Notes: generated by a model not told the origin, from the sequence alone. A DNA stretch of 46,814 nucleotides from an uncultured Selenomonadales bacterium (GCA_946407015.1 CAMJML010000025.1:1-46814), one strand, 5' to 3'. Shown: positions 33,301-41,328, counted from the first letter of the stretch. Program-made: numbers and translations.

Positions 33301-33335
33301 AAAGAGCTTAGCGAATTCGCTAAGCTCTTTGTTTT
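33301..33335. terminator. bidirectional terminator after sspH
   Basis: AAAGAGCTTAGCG (33301-33313) pairs perfectly with CGCTAAGCTCTTT (33318-33330) around AATT, followed by GTTTTT on the plus strand. It separates sspH from the convergent MocR gene. Confidence 0.88.
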
Positions 33336-33341
33336 TGGTGT

Positions 33342-34850
33342 TTAGATGATCGGCCGTCCTGCCGCCGGCAGCGGACGGGCCGGATGGACCGGGGCTGCCG
33401 TGAGCAGTTTACCCAGAATGGCAATGCCCTGCTGAAGCCGTCTGGGATCATGGGCAGAAAAGCTTAAGCGAATTTCCTGGCTGGCTGAACCGTTGGTGTA
33501 AAAGGCTTCACCGGGAACGAAAGAGATGCCGGCGGCTGTGGCCTGATGCAATAATTCGGACGGAGATAAAGCAGCCTGGATTTTGCACCAGAGATAAAAG
33601 CCGCCTGACGCCGGTTCGAAAGTCAGCTGGCCGCGGCAGTACTGGTTGAGTGCCCGTGCCATCGCATCCCGGCGTTTTTTATATTCAGCCCGGATCCTCT
33701 TAAGATGCTGGGGCAGATAATCTTCTTCCAGGCATTTTTGGAGGATAAGCTGGGACATGTTGTTGCTGTGCAGATCGATATACTGTTTTTCCAAGGCCAG
33801 GCGGTGAATAACGGCCTGGGGAGCGGCAATCCAGCCGAGGCGCAGCCCGGGAAAGAGAATTTTCGAAAAGGTCCCCAGGTAAATGACACCACCGTAGTTA
33901 TCCAGGGCTTTTAAGGACGGCGGTGGCTGTTGCTCAAAGTAAATGGGACTGTAAGGGTCATCTTCGATGATGGGTAAGCGATGACGGCCGGCCAGGGCGA
34001 TGAGTTCCTGGCGTTCACGCAGCGAGGCGACCCGGCCGGAGGGATTTTGGAAGGTGGGGATGGTGTAAAACAGTTTGGGGCGGTAGCGAATCAGATAGTC
34101 TTCCAGCAGCCCCAGATCATAGCTGCCGCTTTGGGGCAGGCAGAGGATACGGGCTCCGGCCGATTCCAAGATCTGAATGGCTCCCAGATAGGTCGGGGAT
34201 TCGACGATGACATAGTCACGCGGCTCAATCAGGGTTTTGACAGCCAGGTAGAGACCTTGCTGTGATCCGGAGACGGTCAGCAGTGTTTCGGGAGTGGCAT
34301 CGATTCCGCCTTGTTGAAGCCAGTGGCTCAATGCCTGTTTAAAAGGGAGGTAGCCTTCGGTCGGAATATGCCCTAGATCGGCAGGGTCAAGCCGGTTGTT
34401 TTTATGAAGTGCCCGTTCGAACAGTTCTACCGGATAAAGGGCAGGATCAGGCAGGCCGGCGGCCATGGAGATGACTTCCCCGGCTGCCGGAGCAGCGATT
34501 AACGAGCGCAGCAGCGAGGCCAGCGGCGAATAATGCTGGGGGATAAAGAGCTGTTCCCAGGGGACAGACAGACCGGCGGAATGGCTTGGTTCCGCCTGAT
34601 TGACATAAGTACCGCTGCCCATCCGGGTGCTGATGAGCCCCCGCTCTTCCAGCAGCCGGTAGGCACTGATCGCGGTTGTCCGGCTGACACCGAAGTGTTC
34701 AGCCAACTGCCGCTCGGGAGGCAGTTTGGTGTTGGAGGGAATTTGGCCATCGGTAATTTTGGCTGTCAGGCAATTTGCGATTTGCAAATACATCGGAATA
34801 TTGGCCATGCTGTCAAGTTTTAGGTTGGAAAAGAGTTTGGAAGTATCCAT
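33342..34850 (-). CDS. MocR-type PLP-dependent transcriptional regulator
   Basis: A 502-residue GntR/MocR protein: an N-terminal winged helix (PPERQLAEHFGVSRTTAIS, GLISTRMGSGTYV) joined to an aminotransferase class I/II fold that binds PLP. The fold shows the NPSGR sequence, the IIEDDPYSPIYF aspartate region, and the Schiff-base lysine in GTFSKILFPGLRLGW. Such proteins sense PLP or an amino-group ligand and usually control adjacent divergent genes. Here the divergent partner is azlCD, so control of amino-acid export is the likely role. GGGAGTGA lies ten bases before the ATG. Confidence 0.93.
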   Translation of the reverse strand: MDTSKLFSNLKLDSMANIPMYLQIANCLTAKITDGQIPSNTKLPPERQLAEHFGVSRTTAISAYRLLEERGLISTRMGSGTYVNQAEPSHSAGLSVPWEQLFIPQHYSPLASLLRSLIAAPAAGEVISMAAGLPDPALYPVELFERALHKNNRLDPADLGHIPTEGYLPFKQALSHWLQQGGIDATPETLLTVSGSQQGLYLAVKTLIEPRDYVIVESPTYLGAIQILESAGARILCLPQSGSYDLGLLEDYLIRYRPKLFYTIPTFQNPSGRVASLRERQELIALAGRHRLPIIEDDPYSPIYFEQQPPPSLKALDNYGGVIYLGTFSKILFPGLRLGWIAAPQAVIHRLALEKQYIDLHSNNMSQLILQKCLEEDYLPQHLKRIRAEYKKRRDAMARALNQYCRGQLTFEPASGGFYLWCKIQAALSPSELLHQATAAGISFVPGEAFYTNGSASQEIRLSFSAHDPRRLQQGIAILGKLLTAAPVHPARPLPAAGRPII

Positions 34851-34931
34851 TTAGCCTAATTCACTCCCTCTGTTTCATTTAATGAGCGCGTTTTTAGTGC
34901 TTTTTGCGGATATAAGGCTGATGGTACACGA

Positions 34932-34970
34932 ATTGGATTTTAAATTGGTATTGTTGTATGTTTGTATTGG
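34932..34970. promoter_or_regulatory. ATTGG direct repeats, possible MocR operator
   Basis: ATTGG occurs at 34932-34936, 34944-34948 and 34966-34970, embedded in ATTGGATTTT, ATTGGTATTG and ATTGGATATT (spacings 12 and 22, near one and two helix turns). The block ends four bases before the -35 of the azlC promoter, an activator-like position. MocR regulators of the PdxR type are known to bind direct repeats. Confidence 0.45.
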
Positions 34971-34973
34971 ATA

Positions 34974-35002
34974 TTTACAGCTAAATTCCTGCCGGGTATG
35001 AT
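34974..35002 (+). promoter_or_regulatory. sigma-A promoter of azlCD
   Basis: TTTACA (34974-34979), 17 bases, TATGAT (34997-35002). The azlC start codon is 41 bases downstream. Confidence 0.75.
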
Positions 35003-35042
35003 GATAGTCAATAGTTAAAATCAACAAGGTCGGGGTGAAGGT

Positions 35043-35732
35043 ATGGATAAGCAAGAATTGTTGGCCGGCATGCGTGATACGGTGCCTTTGATGTTTGGCG
35101 TTTTGCCGTTTGGGCTGGCTTACGGAATTTTCGGCCAAACGGTAGGATTGACTCCGGGAGAAATTATCAGCATGTCCTTGCTGGTTTTTGCCGGCGCTGC
35201 TCAGTTTATCAGTTTGACCATGTTTGCCGAGGGGGCCGGCTTGCTCATGATCAGTTTTACGGCTTTGCTGATTAACTTGCGGCATTTGCTGATGGGCGCT
35301 TCGCTGGCCCCTTATATGACAGGCATGTCCTTGACCCAAAAAGCGCTGCTCACCTTTGGCATGGCGGACGAGACTTATGCCGTTACCATCAGCCGGGCTC
35401 AGGCTGCCGGGTATCATCCGAGTTATCAGCTGGGCAGTAATTTGGCTGGCTATATCACTTGGTTTACTTCGACCGTCCTGGGGGTGTATTTGGGCGGAAA
35501 GATTCATGATCCTTTATCGTGGGGGCTGGATTTTGCCATGCCCGCCACTTTTCTGGCCTTGTTGATTCCCCGCTTGCAGGATAAAGTCAGTCTTGCTGTT
35601 TGCCTGACTGCTGCCGGGGTCAGCGTCTGGGCTGCTGTTGCCATACCGGGCAAATGGTATATCATTATTGCCTGCCTGGTGGCTGTGCTGGTAGGCGGTT
35701 TATTCGAAAGAGGTGAAAGCGGTGAGAACTGA
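35043..35732 (+). CDS. azlC: AzlC family branched-chain amino acid exporter, large subunit
   Basis: A 229-residue membrane protein of the AzlC/YgaZ family that works with AzlD to export branched-chain amino acids or analogues. Characteristic sequence: PFGLAYGIFGQTVGLTPGE near the N-terminus, FAGAAQFISL, and LLINLRHLLMGASLAPYM, followed by several further hydrophobic segments and a short charged C-terminus. GGGGTGAAGG precedes the ATG. azlD overlaps its end. The MocR gene upstream on the other strand is the probable regulator. Confidence 0.93.
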   Translation: MDKQELLAGMRDTVPLMFGVLPFGLAYGIFGQTVGLTPGEIISMSLLVFAGAAQFISLTMFAEGAGLLMISFTALLINLRHLLMGASLAPYMTGMSLTQKALLTFGMADETYAVTISRAQAAGYHPSYQLGSNLAGYITWFTSTVLGVYLGGKIHDPLSWGLDFAMPATFLALLIPRLQDKVSLAVCLTAAGVSVWAAVAIPGKWYIIIACLVAVLVGGLFERGESGEN

Positions 35733-36039
35733 AGTAATGCTGACCATTCTGGCCATGGCTGTGGCCACTTTCCTGACCCGGTTTACCAGCCCGGCCGTGC
35801 TGGGAAATTTACGCCTGCCTTGCTGGTTTGAGCGCATGCTCAAGCATGTCCCGACCGCCATGCTGACCGCCCTGATTGCTCCGGCTTTGCTGCTGCCGCA
35901 AGGAACACTGGCTTTTACGGTGAACAATCATTATTTAATTGCAGGCCTGGTGGCCGCATTTGTGGCCTATCGGCGTCAACCGCCGATTGCCACAATGGGT
36001 GCCGGGATTGCCGTTATGCTGGCCTTGCGCAGTTTTTGA
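35722..36039 (+). CDS. azlD: AzlD family branched-chain amino acid exporter, small subunit
   Basis: A membrane protein of about 105 residues with three to four hydrophobic helices and the family pattern ATFLTRF...LRLPCWFERMLKHVPTAMLTALIAPALL. It pairs with AzlC. The frame begins at GTG 35713, but GTG 35722 lies five bases after AAGAGGTGA; ATG 35737 is another option. The start lies inside azlC, so the two are coupled. A very long hairpin follows directly. Confidence 0.92.
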   Translation: MRTEVMLTILAMAVATFLTRFTSPAVLGNLRLPCWFERMLKHVPTAMLTALIAPALLLPQGTLAFTVNNHYLIAGLVAAFVAYRRQPPIATMGAGIAVMLALRSF

Positions 36040-36047
36040 GCCAAGAG

Positions 36048-36103
36048 ATAAAAGAATAAATGCCATGGACGGAATTTTCCGTCCATGGCATTTATTCTTT
36101 TAT
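36048..36103. terminator. long bidirectional terminator after azlD
   Basis: A near-continuous palindrome of 56 bases (arms of about 26-27 base pairs, centre at 36075/36076) with an AT-rich base and the core TGCCATGGACGGA. Its end contains the stop codon of the convergent terpene synthase gene. Both strands give a U-rich 3' side. Confidence 0.88.
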
Positions 36104-37170
36104 AAGGTTTTTTTGCGGCGCAGCATCCGGCAGATCATGTGCAGGAACCGGGTATAGGGGCCGGCGGTGGTCAACAGACTGCGGCTGATGGCTTTTTCCC
36201 GGACCGCACCGGCCTTCGGATCAGACAAATAGAGGGCCAAAAGTCCGGAAACGACTGTGCGGGCAAAAACCGGATCCGGGGTGCTCTGGGTCTGCTCGAA
36301 TGCCTGACGGCTGAAAACCTGGAGCCGGGTGAGCAATTCCCGGTCATTTTTGTAATAAAAAACAAAATTAAGATCGCCGTTGGCCAAGTCTTCGGCACTG
36401 TCGATAAAATAGTCCAAGAGGATGTGCAGGCCGCTGATCCAGGGAAAATAAGCAGCCGAAATGGCGCGAGCCTGGGCAAAAGTCAATTCAGGCGTATGGG
36501 CGGCTGCTGCCAGCATAAACATTCCCAGGGTGGAACCGGTGGCTGCGGCGAACTCCCAGGGTGAGATGGACGGATATCCGGCAGAGCGGCTTTGAATCCA
36601 GTTCAGCATAATATCCTCTCGAACCGCGGGGTCCAGATGCTTATAGGTTTGCAGCTCACTATACAGGGTGGCTATTGTAAGAGCCTCGGGTTTGGCTTTC
36701 GGATAAGCAGGAAGTTTGGCCAGCTGGGCTTGGCAGGTCATGACCAGTGCCTGCAAATACCCGCCGTCCTCGCGATACGGATAATATTGATAATAGTCGT
36801 GGCAGCCGGAAAAGGGGTCCAGCGCATCGGTTATGGCCAGGTGCAGCTGCCGGAAGGCTGCCTCGCTGGCGATTCCCGCCCGGTCACAGAGATTGTCCAG
36901 ATAATCGCTGATGGTTTGCAAAGCAACCACGAACTGAACAAAATCTGCGGTATGGACGCCGGCATGCAAGCTATACACACTGCCGCCCTGGCAATGGAAT
37001 TTTTTATCCCGGATGCTGGCTAATGCCTGTAAGCGCAGTTCCTGGCAAGGGATGCTGTCGGCCAGGCAGCGCCAGTGGTCCAGCTCATGATTGACAAGCG
37101 GCAGTACTTTGACGATGAAGCGGGTGACGAGTTTTGCACTCGACAGGGTCTGGCCAAGAGTCGTGAACAT
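36100..37170 (-). CDS. tetraprenyl-beta-curcumene synthase family protein (DUF2600)
   Basis: A 356-residue protein of the YtpB/DUF2600 family. B. subtilis YtpB cyclises a C35 prenyl diphosphate to tetraprenyl-beta-curcumene, the precursor of sporulenes found in spores. Family sequence is clear: GSVYSLHAGVHTADFVQFVV, then DYLDNLCDR (an aspartate-rich D-x3-D-type motif), LDPFSGCHDYYQYYPYREDGGYL, PWEFAAATGSTLGMF, and DYFIDSAEDLANGDLNFV as a second acidic motif. SD AGGAGG lies ten bases before the ATG. No prenyl diphosphate synthase or cyclase gene is adjacent, so substrate and product are inferred. Confidence 0.85.
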   Translation of the reverse strand: MFTTLGQTLSSAKLVTRFIVKVLPLVNHELDHWRCLADSIPCQELRLQALASIRDKKFHCQGGSVYSLHAGVHTADFVQFVVALQTISDYLDNLCDRAGIASEAAFRQLHLAITDALDPFSGCHDYYQYYPYREDGGYLQALVMTCQAQLAKLPAYPKAKPEALTIATLYSELQTYKHLDPAVREDIMLNWIQSRSAGYPSISPWEFAAATGSTLGMFMLAAAAHTPELTFAQARAISAAYFPWISGLHILLDYFIDSAEDLANGDLNFVFYYKNDRELLTRLQVFSRQAFEQTQSTPDPVFARTVVSGLLALYLSDPKAGAVREKAISRSLLTTAGPYTRFLHMICRMLRRKKTL

Positions 37171-37226
37171 ACCGGTTTCCTCCTAGCTGTTGTTTATTGC
37201 TATTATTTCCAAAATACACTAATACC

Positions 37227-37255
37227 AGTATAGTAGATTCGCGCGATGATTTCCA
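37227..37255 (-). promoter_or_regulatory. possible promoter of the DUF2600 gene
   Basis: On the minus strand TGGAAA (37250-37255), 17 bases, TATACT (37227-37232), about 55 bases before the ATG. Four of six bases match at -35. Confidence 0.4.
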
Positions 37256-37400
37256 TGCCTGGATTTTTGAAGAGTTCCCCGGCAGCTGTTTTTAAGGATG
37301 AAGAAATTCCTGACCGGAAGGCTGGACTTGTTGGCTGTTTTGCGATAGAATAAAAACCAATAAAAGATGACCTTGTCGGTTGGTGGGGACAAGGCTGTTC

Positions 37401-37459
37401 TATAATGCGCCCATGAAGCAATGATGCTCCGAACGAGAATTTCACGTTCGGGGTTTTTT
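37401..37459 (+). promoter_or_regulatory. promoter -10 followed by leader terminator (attenuator-like)
   Basis: A perfect TATAAT at 37401-37406 (the best -35, TTGGTG at 37380-37385, is only 15 bases away) is followed by a small AGCA-ATGA-TGCT hairpin and then by CCGAACG (37429-37435) pairing with CGTTCGG (37445-37451) and a T6 run at 37454-37459. No plus-strand gene lies within 1.3 kb upstream, so this terminator can act only on RNA begun at this promoter. It precedes the regulator gene by 47 bases. Confidence 0.5.
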
Positions 37460-37506
37460 GTCTCTATGAGGCCGGATACACAAATTGCTTGATAAAAGGA
37501 GTCAGT

Positions 37507-38124
37507 ATGAATTGTCTGAATCAGATTCAAACCGATGTGCAAAACACCGCTCAGGCCATCGCTGATGCTCTGAAAATCGAAGTTGAGATTGTTGACAGCA
37601 ATCTGGTCCGGATAGCCGGGACGGGCCAATACCAGCAGCAATGTGGACAACCTATGACAGCTGGATTTATTTATCAATACGTCTTGCAGTCCGGTAAAAC
37701 GGTGGTGATTGAAAACCCCGGGTCCCATGAACTGTGCCGGCCGTGTCCGCGCAGCGGCAATTGTCAGGAGGATGCCGAAATTGCCGCGCCTATTTTGCTG
37801 GATGGCCAGCCTGTTGGTGTCATCGGCTTGGTCAGCCTGGATCAGGATCAAACCCAAAGGCTGCTGGACAGACGGGACTGGATGCTGCAGTTTATTGCCA
37901 AAATGGCAGAACTCATTGCCGGTATGCTGCGCAAACCGGCCGGTGGCCGCCTAACCCGAGCTAAGCTCAATCTGGACGAATTGGAAAAGGCCGCCATCAT
38001 CAAAGCGCTGGCGGAAGTCGCCGGCAATACCCATAGTAAGGAGCGGGCTGCTGAATTACTGGGAATTAGCCGGGCAACCTTGTACCGCAAACTGAAAGAG
38101 TACAAGCTTCTCCAGCAGGCTTGA
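37507..38124 (+). CDS. Fis-type HTH regulator with Cys-containing sensor domain
   Basis: A 205-residue cytoplasmic regulator. The N-terminal domain (about 1-140) resembles the GAF-like input domain of Clostridia/Negativicutes sigma-54 activators: VEIVDSNLVRIAGTG, a Cys cluster at 77, 80 and 86 in CRPCPRSGNC, then IAAPILLDGQPVGVIGLVS. The C-terminus (155-200) is a Fis-type helix-turn-helix: DELEKAAIIKALAEVAGNT, KERAAELLGISRATLYRKL. The central AAA+ ATPase expected of sigma-54 activators is absent, so it cannot activate sigma-54 itself. ATG 37507 follows AAAGGAG; an ATG 18 bases upstream is less likely. It probably controls the PLP enzyme operon downstream. Confidence 0.82.
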   Translation: MNCLNQIQTDVQNTAQAIADALKIEVEIVDSNLVRIAGTGQYQQQCGQPMTAGFIYQYVLQSGKTVVIENPGSHELCRPCPRSGNCQEDAEIAAPILLDGQPVGVIGLVSLDQDQTQRLLDRRDWMLQFIAKMAELIAGMLRKPAGGRLTRAKLNLDELEKAAIIKALAEVAGNTHSKERAAELLGISRATLYRKLKEYKLLQQA

Positions 38125-38148
38125 AGGAAAAATTTACTAATTTTCAAC

Positions 38149-38177
38149 TGGACAAAACCCCATTCTTTGTCTATAAT
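38149..38177 (+). promoter_or_regulatory. sigma-A promoter upstream of the PLP enzyme cluster
   Basis: TGGACA (38149-38154), 17 bases, TATAAT (38172-38177). Transcription would start about 38184, only 37 bases ahead of a strong terminator. Confidence 0.7.
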
Positions 38178-38220
38178 AAACTTAATACTAGTAATGTCTC
38201 AATTTGAGAAAGAAACCATG

Positions 38221-38257
38221 ACGTTCTAAAGCGAATATTCGTTTTAGAACGTTTTTT
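38221..38257 (+). terminator. intrinsic terminator in the leader of the PLP enzyme cluster
   Basis: ACGTTCTAAA (38221-38230) pairs with TTTAGAACGT (38243-38252), with an inner CGAA/TTCG extension, followed by T6 at 38252-38257. It may end the regulator transcript, or act as an attenuator for the promoter just upstream; a CTCA-ATT-TGAG mini-hairpin lies between promoter and terminator. Confidence 0.85.
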
Positions 38258-38261
38258 CATA

Positions 38262-38523
38262 GTGCAGGCTGTCTTTTTTGCTTTTGGCCGGCACAGCGGG
38301 CTTCAGGGAAAAGTCATTGAAGCCGTCCGTCCCGAATATGTTGTTATTGGCGAGGCTGCCCGGCTTATCCTGAAGCGGGGTCAGCAGGGACGGGCCGAAA
38401 TGGCGGTGACCACGGTTGGAAAATCGGTATATTGAATTGTCCCAAGTATTCGGAGCCGCGGCCGGTTATCAGGCTATTGCTGCCCGATTTTGCTTAGAAT
38501 CTGGTAAAAAACTGGAGGTATAA
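38262..38523 (+). pseudogene. frameshifted 3' remnant of an unidentified gene
   Basis: From GTG 38262 a 57-codon frame reads ...GKVIEAVRPEYVVIGEAARL, then RGQQGRAEMAVTTVGKS, and stops at 38435. A different frame, open from 38410, continues as YIELSQVFGAAAGYQAIAA and ends at TAA 38521-38523, four bases before the next start. The two pieces read like one protein interrupted by a +1 shift near the AAAA run at 38420-38423. There is no SD, and a terminator lies immediately upstream, so the 5' part seems to be lost. The tight fit to the next start (the SD for it lies inside this frame) suggests it was the first gene of the operon. I cannot identify the family. Confidence 0.5.
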
Positions 38524-38527
38524 GACA

Positions 38528-39883
38528 ATGGCAAAAATTCCTTTCGGTCCGACCTATGATGAAATGCTTGATCCGGCCCTATTAGACAGTGAACTGCGGG
38601 GCAAAGCCATAAAGGCGTTGGCGGGAGATGAGCTTGATCCGGTCAATTTATTCAACATTACCTGGAAGAACGCGGCTAATCAGGTGCGGAAGGTGGTGCT
38701 GCCGTCCGAACTGACCGGTGTGGATGCCAACATCGTCGTGATGCTGGGCTGCGGTTTCCCTTCAGGCTCCCATAAGGTTGGCCCGGCTTACAGTACCTTA
38801 ATTGAGGGCTTGGTGGACGGTGAAATTATTCCGGGCGAACATACCATTCTGGGACCGTCTACCGGAAATTTCGGCATTGGCACAGCCTATATTTCAAAAC
38901 TATTAGGCTTTAAAGCCATTGTCATTATGCCGGATAATATGAGCAAAGAGCGCTATGAGCGCATTAAAAAATACGGCGGTGAACTGGAGCTGACACCGGG
39001 ATCGGAATCGGATGTCATTTTAACGCTGGAAAAAACGCATGAGATGATGAAAAATCCCAAGAATAAAGCGTTGGCCCAGTTTGAGTTGTTTCCGAACTAT
39101 CGCTTCCATCGCCATGTCACCGGAAACAGTGCCATTGAAGCGGTGCGCGGTGTCGGCAACGGCCGGATTGCCGGCTTTACCTCGGCACCCGGCTCGGCAG
39201 GGACGATTGCGGCCGGTGATCAAATCAAAGCTGTTTTCCCGGAAGCAAAAATTGCCGCGCTAGAGCCTTATGAATGCTCGACCTTGGCTAATGGCGGCCG
39301 CGGGCAGCATCGCATTGAAGGTATTGGCGATAAAATGTGTACCCTGATTCATAATGTACTCGGAACCGACTTTGTCATTTTAATCAAAGATGAAGAAACG
39401 GTGCAAGGGCTGAAAATTTTCCGCGACGGCATTGAAGCGCTTGTAGAACTGGGCCTGGACCGTGACTTTGCCTTAAGCCTGCGGGACAGCTTTGGCCCGT
39501 CCGGTATCTGCAATGTGTTAGGAGCCATCAAACTAGCCAAATTCCTGCGCCTGGGGCCTGGCGACAATGTGGTGACCGTGGCTACCGACGGATTTGACCG
39601 CTATCATTCGGTGCTGGCTGAATTGCAGCAGCGCTATTTGGAGACAGCCGGTTTTGTGCTTGAACGCTGGGCCAAGGACATTTTCCTGGGCGCTGACGAC
39701 AAGCTGGTGTATGATTTCCGCAAAGCGACTGTCAAAGAACGGCTCTTCCGGCAAAAAGAGCATGACTGGCTCAAATTTGGCTATAGCCAGGAATTTCTTG
39801 ATTCCATGCGGGAACAGAATTTCTGGGACGATCAATATGCCAAAGTGGCTGAATATAACGACAAAATCCGGACTCTGCGCTAG
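38528..39883 (+). CDS. PLP-dependent enzyme of the tryptophan synthase beta family
   Basis: A 451-residue fold-type II PLP enzyme. The predicted Schiff-base lysine is K83 in PSGSHKVGPAY. The substrate loop is ILGPSTGNFGIGTAY, with KAIVIMPDNMSKERYERIKKYGGE and a phosphate-binding SAPGSAGT loop. It resembles cysteine synthase/threonine dehydratase relatives annotated only as PLP-dependent protein beta subunit, and it is not OrtB as I know it. The C-terminal 90 residues (from about 360) are an extension beyond the usual core, with many charged and aromatic residues. SD GGAGGT precedes the ATG. The neighbouring hydantoinase and second PLP enzyme suggest a shared amino-acid or ureido-compound pathway; the reaction is unknown. 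Confidence 0.85.
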   Translation: MAKIPFGPTYDEMLDPALLDSELRGKAIKALAGDELDPVNLFNITWKNAANQVRKVVLPSELTGVDANIVVMLGCGFPSGSHKVGPAYSTLIEGLVDGEIIPGEHTILGPSTGNFGIGTAYISKLLGFKAIVIMPDNMSKERYERIKKYGGELELTPGSESDVILTLEKTHEMMKNPKNKALAQFELFPNYRFHRHVTGNSAIEAVRGVGNGRIAGFTSAPGSAGTIAAGDQIKAVFPEAKIAALEPYECSTLANGGRGQHRIEGIGDKMCTLIHNVLGTDFVILIKDEETVQGLKIFRDGIEALVELGLDRDFALSLRDSFGPSGICNVLGAIKLAKFLRLGPGDNVVTVATDGFDRYHSVLAELQQRYLETAGFVLERWAKDIFLGADDKLVYDFRKATVKERLFRQKEHDWLKFGYSQEFLDSMREQNFWDDQYAKVAEYNDKIRTLR

Positions 39884-39903
39884 GCGGGTTAGGAGCGATC
39901 AGT

Positions 39904-41295
39904 ATGGCAACGGTGTTAACAGGCGGAACGGTTGTAACGGCTGCCGAGTGTTACCGGGCCGATGTCCGGATGGAGCAAGGGCGGATTACGCAGATTGGCG
40001 AGTCTGTGGCTGAAGACGGGGATCAACAGGTGGATGCGGCTGGCTGTTATCTGTTTCCAGGCGGCATCGACCCGCATACCCATTTTGACTTGCCGGTTGG
40101 TGGCACCACCACGGCCGACGATTTTGCCAGTGGTACGGCGGCGGCCGCCGCCGGCGGCACCACCACGGTTTTGGATTTCGCCACCCAGCATAAGGGGGAG
40201 ACGCTGCAGCAGGCATTAGCCAATTGGCAGCGCAAGGCGGCTGGCCATTGTTATGTGGATTATGGCTTTCACTTAGCGATCAGTGACTGGAATGCAGCCA
40301 TTCAGGCGGAGATGACCGCGGTTATTGAGCAAGGTGTTTCCTCGTTTAAACTGTACATGGCTTATAAAAATGTGCTGCAGGTTGATGACGGGGTTTTGCT
40401 GGCCGCCATGCGGACAGCCCGGCAGCACGGAGCGCTCATTTGCCTGCATTGCGAAAATGGGGATGTCATTGCGGCGCTGGTGCAAGAGGCGGTAGCCAGA
40501 GGTCAGACCGGCCCGGAGTACCATGCCCTAACGCGGCCGGCCCTGCTGGAAGGCGAAGCGGTCAACCGGGCTGTCTGCCTGGCCCGGCTGGCTCAGGCCC
40601 CGTTATATGTCGTTCATGTCAGCTGTGCCGAAGCCCTGCGTGTCCTGCAGGAGGCTCAGGAGCGGGGCTGGCCGGTATATGGAGAGACTTGCCCCCAATA
40701 TTTGCTGCTTGATGAAGCCTGTTATCAAAAGCCGGATTTTGAGGCCGCCAAATATGTCATGTCGCCGCCGCTGCGGCCGGCTGCCAACCAAGTTTTCTTG
40801 TGGCAGGGGCTGGCTGACGGCAATTTGCTGACAACCGCTTCGGATCACTGCTCTTTTAACTTTAAGCAGCAGAAAGAACTGGGCCGGAGTTCGTTTCAAT
40901 GCATTCCCAATGGGGCGCCCGGGGTCGAGAATCGCTTTGGCCTTCTCTACACCTACGGCGTGGCGGCAGGCAAACTCAGCCTGAATCAATTTGTGGCGGT
41001 AACGTCTACCAATGCCGCTAAGCTGTTCGGCTTGTATCCGGCCAAAGGTACACTGGCGGTAGGCAGCGATGCTGACATTGTAGTTTGGGACCCGGCCGAG
41101 AAGCGGGTAATTACAGCCCGCGATCAGGTGCAGCGGGTGGATTATAATGCCTATGAGGGCTTTATGCAGACTGGAAATGCGCGGGCCGTATTCCTGCGCG
41201 GCCGGCAAATTGCCGCCAACGGACGTCTGTTGGATGCGGCGCCTGCCGGTAGGTATCTGAAACGGAGCCGTTTTGCTTCTAACCGGATGAGTTAG
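39904..41295 (+). CDS. dihydropyrimidinase / D-hydantoinase family amidohydrolase
   Basis: A 463-residue cyclic-amide hydrolase. Binuclear metal site residues are all visible: H58 and H60 in DPHTHFD, K149 (to be carboxylated) in SSFKLYMAYKN, H182 in CLHCENGD, H238 in YVVHVSCAE, and D314 in TASDHCSFNF. It therefore looks catalytically complete and should open a hydantoin or dihydropyrimidine ring. No carbamoylase or pyrimidine reductase gene is beside it, so classical pyrimidine degradation is not indicated. TTAGGAG precedes the ATG. It lies 20 bases after the PLP enzyme gene and 33 bases before the threonine-synthase-like gene. Confidence 0.92.
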   Translation: MATVLTGGTVVTAAECYRADVRMEQGRITQIGESVAEDGDQQVDAAGCYLFPGGIDPHTHFDLPVGGTTTADDFASGTAAAAAGGTTTVLDFATQHKGETLQQALANWQRKAAGHCYVDYGFHLAISDWNAAIQAEMTAVIEQGVSSFKLYMAYKNVLQVDDGVLLAAMRTARQHGALICLHCENGDVIAALVQEAVARGQTGPEYHALTRPALLEGEAVNRAVCLARLAQAPLYVVHVSCAEALRVLQEAQERGWPVYGETCPQYLLLDEACYQKPDFEAAKYVMSPPLRPAANQVFLWQGLADGNLLTTASDHCSFNFKQQKELGRSSFQCIPNGAPGVENRFGLLYTYGVAAGKLSLNQFVAVTSTNAAKLFGLYPAKGTLAVGSDADIVVWDPAEKRVITARDQVQRVDYNAYEGFMQTGNARAVFLRGRQIAANGRLLDAAPAGRYLKRSRFASNRMS

Positions 41296-41328
41296 GGTGA
41301 AGGGTTCACTATGGACAGGAGGTTGAAG

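Noticed and set aside
38282..38300. GGCAC-containing sequence as a sigma-54 (-24/-12) promoter for the PLP operon
   Set aside because: The GG and GC dinucleotides are not at the required spacing, and the adjacent regulator lacks the AAA+ domain.
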